Of a stretch of 64,000 nucleotides of DNA, positions 51,753-60,593 are shown one piece after another (the stretch's first letter is position 1; every line of letters starts with the position of its first letter). A program made the position numbers and the translations under genes. The stretch lies in the NCBI GenBank assembly GCA_035652815.1, contig DASRDB010000003.1:310001-374000 (forward strand). Reading direction: 5' to 3'. Under the pieces are notes generated by a model. The model ran no database searches and was not told where the DNA came from. It was given only the letters and a program-made list of their open reading frames with translations. Source of the DNA: DASRDB01 sp035652815. Lineage in GTDB: Bacteria > Chloroflexota > Ktedonobacteria > Ktedonobacterales > Ktedonobacteraceae.

Positions 51753-53987
51753 TTACGCTATCTGAACGGCATCTTTTGCTTCGACGGCAACTTTACCGTC
51801 GCGCAGGATCAGGGTTGCGACCTGTCCGGGTTTGATCTCGCCGGTCAGCAGGGCATCGGCCAGCACGTCATCGACGTAGTTCTGAATGGTGCGGCGCAAT
51901 GGACGCGCGCCGTACTCTTCGTCGAACCCTTCGCGCAACAGCAGGTCGCGCACTTCGTCGCTGACAACCAGTTCGATCTTATGCTCGCTCAGGCGATTGC
52001 GCACCTGGCTCAGCAGCAGGTCAACGATCTGGTTCAGCTCCTCACGACCCAGAGAATGGAAGACCACAATCTGGTCGATACGGTTGATGAACTCGGGCCG
52101 GAACATGCGCTTCAGGCCTTCCATCGCCTTCGAGCGCATAGCCTCGTGTTCCGCTTCGCGGGCCTCGTCACCCTTCGTGGGCAGGAAGCCGATGCGAACG
52201 GCACGTTTCAGATCAGCGCTGCCAGCATTACTGGTCATAATCACCACAGTATTCTTGAAGTCCACTGTGCGACCCTGACCATCAGTCAGGCGACCATCAT
52301 CCATAATCTGCAACAGGGCATTGAAGACCTCGGGATGGGCCTTCTCCACCTCGTCCAGCAGGATGACGCTGTATGGGCGGCGGCGCACCTGCTCGGTCAG
52401 TTGACCACCCTCGTCATAGCCCACATATCCAGGCGGGCTGCCAAACAGGCGAGAGACCGTGTGCGACTCCATGTACTCCGACATATCCAGGCGGATCAGG
52501 TTATCCTCGCCGCCGAAGAGTTCAGCCGCCAGAGCTTTCGCCAGTTCCGTCTTACCAACACCGGTTGGGCCGAGGAATAGGAACGAACCAATCGGGCGTT
52601 TTGGATCTTTCAAACCAGCACGCGAGCGGCGAATAGCACGCGCAACCGCGCTGATCGCTTCGTTTTGACCGATAACACGTTTGCGCAGATCCTCTTCGAG
52701 ATTGAGCAGGTTCTCGCGCTCGCTCTCCAGCATCTGGCTCACGGGTACGCCGGTCCAGTTTTCAACCACACGCGCAACCAGTTCAGGTGTCACCAGCAGC
52801 GTTACCGCATTGCCGGCCTCCGCGCGTGCTTCGTCCAGTTTAGCCTGAACCAGCAGTTCCTGCTGGCGCAGTTTGGCGGCGCGCTCGTAGTCCTCAGCAT
52901 TGGCGGCCGCTTCCTTTTTGGCCTGGAGGTCGGCAAGTTCCTTTTCCAGGTCAGAGATCATGGTTGGGCTGATAATGCCCTTCTCGGTTGCCTCAAGCCG
53001 CAGAGCAGAAGCCGCCTCGTCCATCACATCAATGGCTTTGTCTGGCAGGAAACGGTCATTGATGTAGCGGTCAGACAATTTGACAGCCGCTTCGATGGCT
53101 TCGTCGGTAATGCTGATGCCGTGATGCAGTTCATAGTTGGGGCGCACGATCTTAAGCATCTCGATGGCTTCTTCCGGCGTCGGTTCGTTGACCATCACCG
53201 GCTGGAAGCGGCGCTCCAACGCGGCATCTTTCTCAATATGCTTGCGATATTCGTCAAGCGTCGTCGCGCCGATTACGCGAATCTCGCCACGCGCCAGCGC
53301 TGGCTTGAGCATATCGGAAGCGCCAACCGCACCCTCGGCAGCACCCGCGCCAACCACAGTATGCAATTCATCGATAAAGACGATTACATCCGGGTCCTGC
53401 CGAAGTTCTTCCAGGATCGACTTGATGCGCTGCTCGAACTGTCCCCGGAACATCGCACCGGCCACCATACCGCCGATATTCAGGGAAACAATTCGCTTGT
53501 TACGTAAAGGCGCAGGCACATTGCCGTCGTTGATACGGCGCGCCAGCCCCTCAACAATAGCGGTCTTACCAACGCCCGGCTCGCCGATCAGAACAGGGTT
53601 GTTCTTCTGGCGGCGGCCAAGCACCGTAATCACGCGGCGCAATTCGCGGTCGCGTCCAGCCGCCGGGTCTAGCTTGCCTTCAGCAGCCTCGGCAGTCAAA
53701 TCGCGGCCAAATTGATCCAATGTCGGCGTTTTGCTATGTTTAGCCCGTTGCTCGGCGGTCGCAGTATTCCGACCACCCATAGGGGCAGAATTACCATTGA
53801 AACCAAACGGAGCACCACCTGGGAAACCCTGGGAACTGAAGTCTCCCGCACCACCCAACGCACCCATCTCAGATCCCATCAACTCCTCAACACAAGAGCG
53901 GCAGAGGAAGTGCTGTTCGCGGCGACCGTTGACAAAAGCGTCAAAGCGCACCTGGGCGGGATTCTTTTCACAACGTTCACACTTCAT
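51753..53987 (-). CDS. clpE: ClpE-type AAA+ chaperone (Clp ATPase with N-terminal zinc finger)
   Basis: 744 residues. The N-terminus has a C4 zinc finger (Cys3, Cys6, Cys29, Cys32) in place of the Clp_N domain of ClpC; this and the central UVR motif (AAANAEDYERAAKLRQQEL) mark ClpE. Two AAA+ modules follow: GEPGVGKTAIVEGLA with VIFIDELHTVVGAG, and GPTGVGKTELAKALA with VILLDEVEKAHPEV. It unfolds damaged proteins, probably for ClpP. Upstream are two CIRCE-like operators. The gene is alone in its direction. Confidence 0.85.
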   Translation of the reverse strand: MKCERCEKNPAQVRFDAFVNGRREQHFLCRSCVEELMGSEMGALGGAGDFSSQGFPGGAPFGFNGNSAPMGGRNTATAEQRAKHSKTPTLDQFGRDLTAEAAEGKLDPAAGRDRELRRVITVLGRRQKNNPVLIGEPGVGKTAIVEGLARRINDGNVPAPLRNKRIVSLNIGGMVAGAMFRGQFEQRIKSILEELRQDPDVIVFIDELHTVVGAGAAEGAVGASDMLKPALARGEIRVIGATTLDEYRKHIEKDAALERRFQPVMVNEPTPEEAIEMLKIVRPNYELHHGISITDEAIEAAVKLSDRYINDRFLPDKAIDVMDEAASALRLEATEKGIISPTMISDLEKELADLQAKKEAAANAEDYERAAKLRQQELLVQAKLDEARAEAGNAVTLLVTPELVARVVENWTGVPVSQMLESERENLLNLEEDLRKRVIGQNEAISAVARAIRRSRAGLKDPKRPIGSFLFLGPTGVGKTELAKALAAELFGGEDNLIRLDMSEYMESHTVSRLFGSPPGYVGYDEGGQLTEQVRRRPYSVILLDEVEKAHPEVFNALLQIMDDGRLTDGQGRTVDFKNTVVIMTSNAGSADLKRAVRIGFLPTKGDEAREAEHEAMRSKAMEGLKRMFRPEFINRIDQIVVFHSLGREELNQIVDLLLSQVRNRLSEHKIELVVSDEVRDLLLREGFDEEYGARPLRRTIQNYVDDVLADALLTGEIKPGQVATLILRDGKVAVEAKDAVQIA

Positions 53988-54130
53988 GTTTGTTTTATGC
54001 TCCTCACTAATTAGAAGTACGATGGTGAACTCTTACTCCTCAACATCGGATACGAGGCAAATTGTCTAAGAGGAGACATCCCGCCCTCTTCTCCGTGTTT
54101 GGTTTGCAAAAGTCCAATCGTTTGAGCCAT

Positions 54131-54157
54131 TTAGCAGTCCTTTTGTTTGATTGCTAA
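54131..54157. promoter_or_regulatory. CIRCE-like operator, proximal
   Basis: TTAGCAGTC-N9-GATTGCTAA, two mismatches from the HrcA operator TTAGCACTC-N9-GAGTGCTAA. It lies 144 bases upstream of the clpE-type start codon. Confidence 0.65.
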
Positions 54158-54184
54158 AAGTATACCATACAAATGGTTGCCTGT

Positions 54185-54211
54185 CTAGCACTCATTGACC
54201 TGGATTGCTAA
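54185..54211. promoter_or_regulatory. CIRCE-like operator, distal
   Basis: CTAGCACTC-N9-GATTGCTAA, again two mismatches from CIRCE and the same 9-base spacing. The pair suggests HrcA control of the clpE-type gene under heat stress. Confidence 0.65.
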
Positions 54212-54296
54212 CTCACCATTAATAACAGAGGTGAGGGAGGCATTATTCCCAAAAACTAGTTCAATTTGAAAGTGAACCAACCCCACTACATGAAAG

Positions 54297-54419
54297 AGTG
54301 TCTGGCATTCCTTGTTCATTGATGAAGTGCTGCAAATAGCGATGGCTAAAGACCCAAAGCGACGTTTTGCTTCTATACGCGCTTTTGACACGGCTTTAGA
54401 ACAGGCCTTTTTAGTGTAA
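54297..54419 (+). pseudogene. C-terminal remnant of a Ser/Thr protein kinase
   Basis: The plus strand reads IDEVLQIAMAKDPKRRFASI then RAFDTALEQAF and a stop at 54417-54419. AKDP-RF with AL-QA is the very end of bacterial Hanks-type kinase domains. No kinase body is upstream, where the sequence is the clpE promoter region. The stretch 54420-54568 shows nothing further. Confidence 0.5.
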
Positions 54420-54568
54420 GCAAGGTCTTCATCATAAGCAAGAGATTATAGCAAGCATCCAAATTAGTGTTTTTGATTTGCCCCATCTTCCTCTTCGATA
54501 TGATATATTTCAGGGAAAGACAGAGATGCATGGGTTCGCGTCAATTTTCTACAGTCGGCACGGGAAGA

Positions 54569-54645
54569 ACGAAAGACACCCGCGAGGGGATGTCTCTACA
54601 CCCTGGGTCGGCCTGTAGAGACATCCCCTCGCGGGTGTCTTTCGT
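54569..54645. repeat. Extragenic palindrome, family A
   Basis: Perfect arms ACGAAAGACACCCGCGAGGG through GATGTCTCTACA, mirrored to CCTCGCGGGTGTCTTTCGT, with a 13-base loop. It ends 33 bases before the acyl-CoA dehydrogenase start. Confidence 0.9.
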
Positions 54646-54678
54646 AAACTCTTTCATAGCGCAAAGGAGCATACTCGC

Positions 54679-55902
54679 ATGGATTTCGCCTACTCTGACA
54701 AAGTGAACCAGTTGCGGCAGCGCGTCAGCGACTTCATGGAACGCTATATTTACCCTAACCAGCAGACCTATCGGGAGCAGATCGCGGCTTCCGGCAACCC
54801 TCATCATCATGCTGAGATTATCGATGAGTTGAAGCCAAAGGCGCGCGCTGAGGGGCTGTGGAACCTGTTTCTGCCAGACAAGGAATATGGCGCGGGCCTG
54901 ACGAACCTGGAATATGCACCGCTAGCTGAGATTATGGGTCGCGTCGGCTGGGCCTCGGAAGTCTTCAACTGCGCCGCGCCTGATACCGGCAATATGGAAA
55001 TCCTGGCGCAATTCGGCACGCCGGAACAGAAACGCCAGTGGCTTGAGCCGTTGCTGAACGGCGAAATCCGTTCCGCCTTCGCTATGACCGAGCCGGATGT
55101 CGCCAGTTCGGATGCTACCAACATTCAACTCACCATCCGCCGCGAGGGCAATGAGTATGTCCTAAATGGGCGCAAGTGGTGGATCTCTGGCGCGGCCCGC
55201 GAGCGCTGCAAAATATTTATCGTCATGGGCAAAACCGACCCCGACAATCCCGACAAGCACCGCCAGCAGAGCATGATCCTGGTGCCACGCGATACGCCCG
55301 GCCTTACCATTGTGCGCAATCTACCCGTGATGGGCTACGTCGATAATGAAGGTCACTGCGAACTCCGTTTTGAAGATGTGCGCGTACCCGCGAGCAATTT
55401 GCTTGGCGAAGAAGGGAGCGGGTTCGCCATCGCCCAGGCGCGTCTCGGGCCTGGACGCATTCACCACTGCATGCGCGCCATCGGTGCCGCTCAATACGCA
55501 CTGGAATTGATGTGCCAGCGCGCCGCCTCGCGTGTCGCCTTTGGTCGTCCTTTGATCGAGCAGGGCGTCATTCAGGAATGGATCGCGCAATCCGACATGG
55601 AGATTGAGCAGGCACGTTTGTTGACGCTTAAGGCCGCCTGGATGATCGATACACTGGACAAGAAGGCCGCGCAGAAAGAGATCGCTATGATTAAGGTGGT
55701 CGCGCCACAGGTGATGACCAACGTGGTCAATCGCGCCATCCAGGTCTTCGGCGGCGCTGGCCTCAGCGATGATTTCCCGCTGGCCTCGATGTGGGCGCAT
55801 GGTCGCACGCTCCATATCGTCGATGGGCCGGATGAGGTACACAAACGCAGCATCGCCCGCACCGTTATTCGCAGGTTAAACGCTCAGCAAAAAGAACAAT
55901 AA
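54679..55902 (+). CDS. Acyl-CoA dehydrogenase (ACAD10/11-like)
   Basis: 407 residues. An FAD-dependent enzyme with FAMTEPDVASSDATNIQLTI, WWISGAA, the C-terminal VFGGAGLSDDFPLASMWAHG and EVHKRSIARTVIRR. The EPDVASSDATN motif and the company of an APH-type kinase resemble the ACAD10/ACAD11 group. AAAGGAG precedes the ATG. The next two genes follow within 17 and -4 bases, so this is an operon for an unusual acyl-CoA, possibly hydroxylated. Confidence 0.88.
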   Translation: MDFAYSDKVNQLRQRVSDFMERYIYPNQQTYREQIAASGNPHHHAEIIDELKPKARAEGLWNLFLPDKEYGAGLTNLEYAPLAEIMGRVGWASEVFNCAAPDTGNMEILAQFGTPEQKRQWLEPLLNGEIRSAFAMTEPDVASSDATNIQLTIRREGNEYVLNGRKWWISGAARERCKIFIVMGKTDPDNPDKHRQQSMILVPRDTPGLTIVRNLPVMGYVDNEGHCELRFEDVRVPASNLLGEEGSGFAIAQARLGPGRIHHCMRAIGAAQYALELMCQRAASRVAFGRPLIEQGVIQEWIAQSDMEIEQARLLTLKAAWMIDTLDKKAAQKEIAMIKVVAPQVMTNVVNRAIQVFGGAGLSDDFPLASMWAHGRTLHIVDGPDEVHKRSIARTVIRRLNAQQKEQ

Positions 55903-55919
55903 TAAAGAAAGGACAGCCG

Positions 55920-56960
55920 ATGACGACTCTGCCTCCTTTAGTTGACGAGGAAAAGCTGCGCAGCTATCTCGCGAAACGCCTTCCTGGCGAGGACGCACCC
56001 TTGCAGATCGAGCGCGTGCGCGGCGGCCACTCTAACGAGACGTTCTTCATCCGGCGCGGCAATGACGATTGGGTGCTGCGCCGCCCGCCTCGCGGCCCTT
56101 TGCTGCCCACCGCGCATGACGTATTGCGCGAGTATCGCGTCCTCAAAGCACTCAACGGCACCAATGTTCCTACGCCGCGTGTCATTCTCGCCTGCGACGA
56201 CACTGACGTGATCGGCGCGCCCTTTTACCTGATGGAGCGCGTGCATGGCATCGTGATTCGCCAGGACCTGCCTGACTATGGGCGGGACAACGCCGGGCGC
56301 GCCGCCATCAGCCGCGCCCTGATCGACTCGCTGGTGGCCCTGCATAGCGTGAACTGGAAAGCGGTCGGGCTGGCGGACTTCGGCAAACCGCAGGGCTATC
56401 TTGAACGCCAGTTGCGCCGCTGGACCGGGCAGCTCGAAAAGTCGCGCCAGCGACCCTTACCAGACCTGGATGCCGTCACTGTCTGGCTTACGGAGCATAT
56501 GCCGGAGTCAGGTCCTGCCACGATTGTGCATGGCGATTTTCGCCTGGACAACGCCATGTACGCGCTTGACCGACCTGAAGTAATTGCCCTGCTCGACTGG
56601 GAGATGGCAACGCTCGGCGATCCCCTGGCGGATGTGGGCTATCTGCTCTCACACTGGCGCGAACCCGGCGACCCCGAACCCGAGTTCATCTCCGAGATGT
56701 GGCGCGCTATGGAACAGCCCGGATTCTGGACTCGCAAGCAACTCACCGACTACTACGCCGAGCGCACTGGCCGTTCCGTACACGACATGGCCTTTTACGA
56801 AGCGCTGGCGATCTGGAAGCTTGCCATCCTGCTCGAGGGCAGCTACCAGCGACACCGAGCCGGTACTACCGATGATCCATTTTTCGCGCAGTTGGATAAG
56901 GGTATTCCCGCGCTGGCCCGCCGCGCCCTCAATGTCTGTAAAAATGCGCATAGCCTATGA
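55920..56960 (+). CDS. APH-type kinase (ACAD10/11 N-terminal domain-like)
   Basis: 346 residues with the phosphotransferase fold: LQIERVRGGHSNETFFIRRG for nucleotide binding, VHGDFRLDNAMY as the catalytic loop with its Asp, and ALLDWEMATLGDPLADVGYL as the metal-binding Asp motif. In human ACAD10 and ACAD11 a domain like this phosphorylates 4-hydroxyacyl-CoA before elimination by the dehydrogenase domain. Here the two are separate neighbouring genes, AAAGAAAGGA precedes the ATG. Confidence 0.85.
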   Translation: MTTLPPLVDEEKLRSYLAKRLPGEDAPLQIERVRGGHSNETFFIRRGNDDWVLRRPPRGPLLPTAHDVLREYRVLKALNGTNVPTPRVILACDDTDVIGAPFYLMERVHGIVIRQDLPDYGRDNAGRAAISRALIDSLVALHSVNWKAVGLADFGKPQGYLERQLRRWTGQLEKSRQRPLPDLDAVTVWLTEHMPESGPATIVHGDFRLDNAMYALDRPEVIALLDWEMATLGDPLADVGYLLSHWREPGDPEPEFISEMWRAMEQPGFWTRKQLTDYYAERTGRSVHDMAFYEALAIWKLAILLEGSYQRHRAGTTDDPFFAQLDKGIPALARRALNVCKNAHSL

Positions 56961-57649
56961 TTGGAAACCGAACCCGTATGAATGATCCATTTTTATTCCA
57001 ACGCGAACATGCCGCCGAACTCTTTATTGTCCGTCATGCCGACGCCATTCCCGAAGAGGATGAAATCATTCCGAGCGGCGTCTACGACGACCTGCCGCTC
57101 AGCCGTCTTGGCCGCCAACAGGCCCAGGCACTGGCCGAGCGTCTCAGCAATGTCCACTTCGATGCCATGTATAGCAGTCCCTTGAAGCGCTGCCTGCAAA
57201 CGGCAGCGCCTCTTGCCGAGCGGCTGGGACTCACGCCCATCGTCGTTGAGGGCATCAAAGAGATTCGGCTTGGCGACATTCGTCCCCTGCCAGAGGACGG
57301 CAAGGACCTGGCCGCGCTCACGCAGGCGCTGCAAGAGCGGCAGCGAGATATCGTGCGGGTCGCGGGCGAGACGGGGCACTGGGACGGAATACCGGATAGC
57401 GAGTCTTCGAGGGAGTTTCGCAGGCGCGTCGTCGAAGCCTTCGATGAAATTGCCAACAAACATATCGGTGAGCGCATCATCGCCTTCGCCCATGGAGGCG
57501 TAGTCAATGCCTATGCCGCCGAGGTGCTGGGCCTGGAACGCGATTTTTTCTATCCCGCCGTCAATACGTCGATTACGGTGGTGCGTGTTGCAGGAAAACA
57601 GCGCGTTCTGTATATTCTGAACGACTTCAGCCACATTCGCAGGCCATAG
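56957..57649 (+). CDS. Histidine phosphatase family protein
   Basis: 230 residues. ELFIVRHADAIPEED holds the catalytic RH of the phosphoglycerate mutase-like family, with LSRLGRQQAQALAERL, MYSSPLKRCLQTAAPLAERL and the second catalytic His in IAFAHGGVVNAYA. ATG 56957 overlaps the previous stop (ATGA); ATG 56978 is an alternative. Its place after the dehydrogenase and kinase suggests removal of a phosphate in the same pathway, an inference. Confidence 0.85.
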   Translation: MIGNRTRMNDPFLFQREHAAELFIVRHADAIPEEDEIIPSGVYDDLPLSRLGRQQAQALAERLSNVHFDAMYSSPLKRCLQTAAPLAERLGLTPIVVEGIKEIRLGDIRPLPEDGKDLAALTQALQERQRDIVRVAGETGHWDGIPDSESSREFRRRVVEAFDEIANKHIGERIIAFAHGGVVNAYAAEVLGLERDFFYPAVNTSITVVRVAGKQRVLYILNDFSHIRRP

Positions 57650-57844
57650 ACGGCTTTGACCAATAGCCCCACCATCGGCATCATAAAAGAGGGAGTACCG
57701 CCTTCTGTATACCTATGCATCTGAACAACCGTATAAGGAGTAGAGACAAGAGAAGAGTTCGCAGGCTTTCTGGCTCCTTGAGAAAACGCATTATTTCCCC
57801 TCTCACAAATCCCGGGTTCATTGTGGTCATGCTCAAGACGAGCC

Positions 57845-57862
57845 GAGAAAGCGTGCTTTCTC
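57845..57862 (+). promoter_or_regulatory. Perfect hairpin in the leader of the Nramp-like gene
   Basis: GAGAAAGC-GT-GCTTTCTC, ending about 17 bases before the ribosome binding site. The 243-base leader shows no riboswitch class I can recognise; the hairpin might affect translation. Confidence 0.4.
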
Positions 57863-57892
57863 AGCATATCTTTCAGTAGGGAGCAAGGTATT

Positions 57893-59545
57893 ATGGCAGA
57901 GGTTAATCCCAGGCAAACCGACAACGAAATTGTTCCTGGGATGGAGGTGGAATCGACTAAAGGTGATCTTGGAGAGCGGGATGTAAGTCCCGCCAAAGTA
58001 ACAGAGGTTGAGAAGAACCAGCAGGGAGAGGTAGAGGCCATTCAGGTCTCCAAAGGCATCCTCTTTCGCAAGCGACTCAACATACCAGCCGACCGGGTGC
58101 AAGAGGTTGACCCGACGGCTTCAAATAATGGAACACCTGGGAAGGTGAAAGTTGATGTCCGCGAGCCAGAACTGGAGGCCCTTACCGCACCAGGACCAGC
58201 AAGCCTTCCACCCGAGAGCGAGCGAGAACAAAAAGATCTGCTCGATCAGGTAGAGCAGCACCTGCCCACCGCAGAGGGAGTACGCGAGAAGGAGAGCAGA
58301 ATTTACGCCCCTCGCCCGCATAACATCTTATTGCGGATAATCGGTCCCGGGCTTCTCTCGGGCACTTCAGGTAACGACCCATCAGCAGTCACAGCCTATG
58401 CCATTGATGGGGCCAACGCGGGCTACGGACATTTGTGGCTGATGCTGCTAACCACTCCACTGTATCAGGCGGTGCAATACGCCTGCGCAAAGATCGGGCG
58501 CATCAGCCAGAAAGGCCTGTCAGACCTGCTGCGCGAACACTACGGTCGTCCGGTAGCAATTATCGTTTCGCTCTTGCTCATTATCAGCAATGTGGCCCTC
58601 ATCGCGGCTGACCTGGCAGCTATTGGCAGTGGCTTCGAATTAATCACAGGCGTGTCCTGGCTCTGGTTTGTTGTCCCGACTGCAATAGTACTCTGGTACC
58701 TGACGGTCTACCGCAATTTCGAGACCTTCAAAAAAATCTTCCTCGGCATGAGTTTCGTGTTCGTTGCCTACATTATCGCGACCTTCTTTTCACATGCCAA
58801 TTGGGGAACGGTGCTGGTGCATACCTTTGTGCCGCAAATTGGCTTCGATCTTTCGAGCATCAGCAGCGCGGTGGCCCTGTTGGGAGCGACCATCTCTCCC
58901 TACTCCATGTTCTGGCAGGCAAAAGCCGAAATCGAGGAGAAGCGCGAAGGCACGACGAAGCAACAATTACGTATGGCGATGATCGATGTAGGCAGTGGCG
59001 CTATCGCGGGCCAGGCGGTGGCCTATTTCATCATCATCTGCACAGCCTCAACGCTCTTCATACATCACCAGAGCATCAACACCGCCGCAGATGCCGCCCG
59101 CTCTTTGGAACCACTTGCAGGCCCTCTAGCTCGTTATCTCTTCGCCATCGGCCTGATCGGGTCCGGTCTGGTAGCTATTCCTGTACTCCTGTCCAGCACC
59201 TCTTACGCGGTGGCGGGAGCTGTGGGCTGGCCGGGTGCGCTGTCAAAACGCCCCTGGCAAAGCGAGGGGTTTTACCTGGTACTTACCATCGCAACAGTAG
59301 CGGGAATGGTTATCACCTTGCTGGGGGTTAATCCCATCCAGCTCATCTTCTGGGCTAATGTAGTCGCGGCTATAGCAGCGCCGCTGCTGGTAATCGCTAT
59401 TCTACTGCTGGGCAACCACCGGACAGTCATGAAAGGCCAGCGTCTGAGCCTGATACACAATCTTGGCCTTTTATTGATAACCCTGATCTTGATCGCGGGG
59501 GCCATTCTTTTCTTCTACCAGTTATTTACTGGACAGGGGAGTTAA
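57893..59545 (+). CDS. Nramp-related transporter with N-terminal PRC-barrel-like domain
   Basis: 550 residues. Residues about 10-75 look like a PRC-barrel (GMEVESTKGDLGERDVSPAK, VSKGILFRKRLNIPADRV), followed by an acidic linker to about 140. Eleven or so membrane helices follow. Helix 1 has GNDPSAVTAYAIDGAN where Nramp proteins have DPGN, and helix 6 has GATISPYSMFW where they have a Met-Pro-His. Both metal-binding motifs are thus changed, so Mn/Fe transport is doubtful; Mg-type relatives of Nramp are an alternative. The frame is open from 57821, but AGGGAGCAAGG precedes ATG 57893. Confidence 0.8.
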   Translation: MAEVNPRQTDNEIVPGMEVESTKGDLGERDVSPAKVTEVEKNQQGEVEAIQVSKGILFRKRLNIPADRVQEVDPTASNNGTPGKVKVDVREPELEALTAPGPASLPPESEREQKDLLDQVEQHLPTAEGVREKESRIYAPRPHNILLRIIGPGLLSGTSGNDPSAVTAYAIDGANAGYGHLWLMLLTTPLYQAVQYACAKIGRISQKGLSDLLREHYGRPVAIIVSLLLIISNVALIAADLAAIGSGFELITGVSWLWFVVPTAIVLWYLTVYRNFETFKKIFLGMSFVFVAYIIATFFSHANWGTVLVHTFVPQIGFDLSSISSAVALLGATISPYSMFWQAKAEIEEKREGTTKQQLRMAMIDVGSGAIAGQAVAYFIIICTASTLFIHHQSINTAADAARSLEPLAGPLARYLFAIGLIGSGLVAIPVLLSSTSYAVAGAVGWPGALSKRPWQSEGFYLVLTIATVAGMVITLLGVNPIQLIFWANVVAAIAAPLLVIAILLLGNHRTVMKGQRLSLIHNLGLLLITLILIAGAILFFYQLFTGQGS

Positions 59546-59584
59546 GGCATAGGGTTAGTTATAAAGCGCAGGGTTAGTTAAAGG

Positions 59585-59663
59585 AACGAAAGCCACCCAC
59601 AAGGGGCTGGCTCTACCATAGCAATCGGCCTGTAGAGCCAGCCCCTTGCGGGTGGCTTTCGTT
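59585..59663. repeat. Extragenic palindrome, family A, plus an adjacent half copy
   Basis: Arms AACGAAAGCCACCCACAAGG and its mirrored CCTTGCGGGTGGCTTTCGTT with TGGCTCTAC inside. A further half copy, CTTGTGGGTGGCTTTCGTT, lies at 59681-59699. The repeats separate the transporter from the convergent LEA-like gene. Confidence 0.9.
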
Positions 59664-59774
59664 TCCCAGTTCGCCTGAGCCTTGTGGGTGGCTTTCGTTC
59701 TCCAAACTCGTCAGTCTCCTGGCCTGGCGTTCTCCGGCTCGTCGTTCCCCGCACTCACCTGCACAAAGGCTGAC

Positions 59775-60497
59775 TTATTGCTGCGACTGCTGAGAAAACA
59801 TGCTCTGCCAGAGTCCGACAAGGTGCGAGCGGAATTCTACACCGGGCCAGGGGGTGAAGAGCAACGCCATTACCAGTCCAGTGAGCAGGCCCACGCGGAA
59901 GAGGAACTTGCCGCGTTTGCGGTGGCGAGACGACCTGGCGGCGCGTGACTGCAAGCTATCGCCAACACTTTGCAGGTTCTTTTGCGCCTTTTTCAGGCCC
60001 TTGCTGGCGCTTTTGAGATTCTTCTGTACAACATCCTGCGCGGTACCCAGGCCAGATTGCACGACATCCTGCGCGGTAGAGAGGCTGGAAGAGAGCGTAT
60101 CCTGTACCGTTCCCGAGAGTTTCCCGGCTTTCTTCTGCGCCTTTTTCGCACTTTTGCGGGCGCGCTTGCTCTGCTGCTCCATCAATGCCTGCGCAAGGCC
60201 CATACCGGCCAGCAATACATCCTGTGTTCTCGCCAGGCTTGACTGTGCCGTATCCTGCGCGCTACTCAGACCTTTCTTCGCCTGTTTCCGCGCCTTCTTC
60301 AAGTTTTTAGTCGCCTGCTTCTGGCCGCTCTGCACGTAATCCTGGGTCGTGCCAAGCGCACTTTGCAACACATCCTGCGCCTTTGAGAGGCCACTTGAAA
60401 CCGTGTCCTGTACCGTAGAAACTGTGGATTTTACGGCGCTGGTCGTTTTGTCCCGAACATCCTGACCGTTCATCTGACTTATATCCAATTTCGCCAT
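59775..60497 (-). CDS. Repetitive LEA-like protein with C-terminal membrane helix
   Basis: 240 residues from ATG 60497, which has GTGAGGTG upstream; the longer frame to 60536 is less likely. It consists of Gln/Ser/Thr/Ala/Lys repeats such as TVQDTVSSGLSKAQDVLQSA, and AQDVVQSGLGTAQDVV, separated by Lys-rich segments (KNLKKARKQAKKG, RARKSAKKAQKKAG). The heptad-to-11-mer amphipathic pattern is like group 3 LEA or apolipoprotein-type proteins. A basic stretch (RHRKRGK) and one hydrophobic segment (FLFRVGLLTGLVMALLFTPW) close it. A role in desiccation or membrane stress is a guess. Confidence 0.7.
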   Translation of the reverse strand: MAKLDISQMNGQDVRDKTTSAVKSTVSTVQDTVSSGLSKAQDVLQSALGTTQDYVQSGQKQATKNLKKARKQAKKGLSSAQDTAQSSLARTQDVLLAGMGLAQALMEQQSKRARKSAKKAQKKAGKLSGTVQDTLSSSLSTAQDVVQSGLGTAQDVVQKNLKSASKGLKKAQKNLQSVGDSLQSRAARSSRHRKRGKFLFRVGLLTGLVMALLFTPWPGVEFRSHLVGLWQSMFSQQSQQ

Positions 60498-60593
60498 GAA
60501 AAACACCTCACTTTCTTTCTGCATACGTAGATGCATATCACTTACAGCACGCTATAAAAAAGCAAGAGGTTTCAAATGACAAAAATGACGGTC

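Noticed and set aside
52665..53507. Plus-strand frame of 280 codons opposite the ClpE-type gene
   Set aside because: Lies wholly within the AAA+ coding region on the other strand and has no family signature.
54185..54391. Small minus-strand frame upstream of the ClpE-type gene
   Set aside because: It overlaps the distal CIRCE site and is antisense to the kinase C-terminal remnant, whose frame has the recognisable motif.
57650..57892. Metal riboswitch (yybP-ykoY or M-box) in the Nramp-like gene leader
   Set aside because: One perfect hairpin is present, but the conserved loops of these classes are not found.
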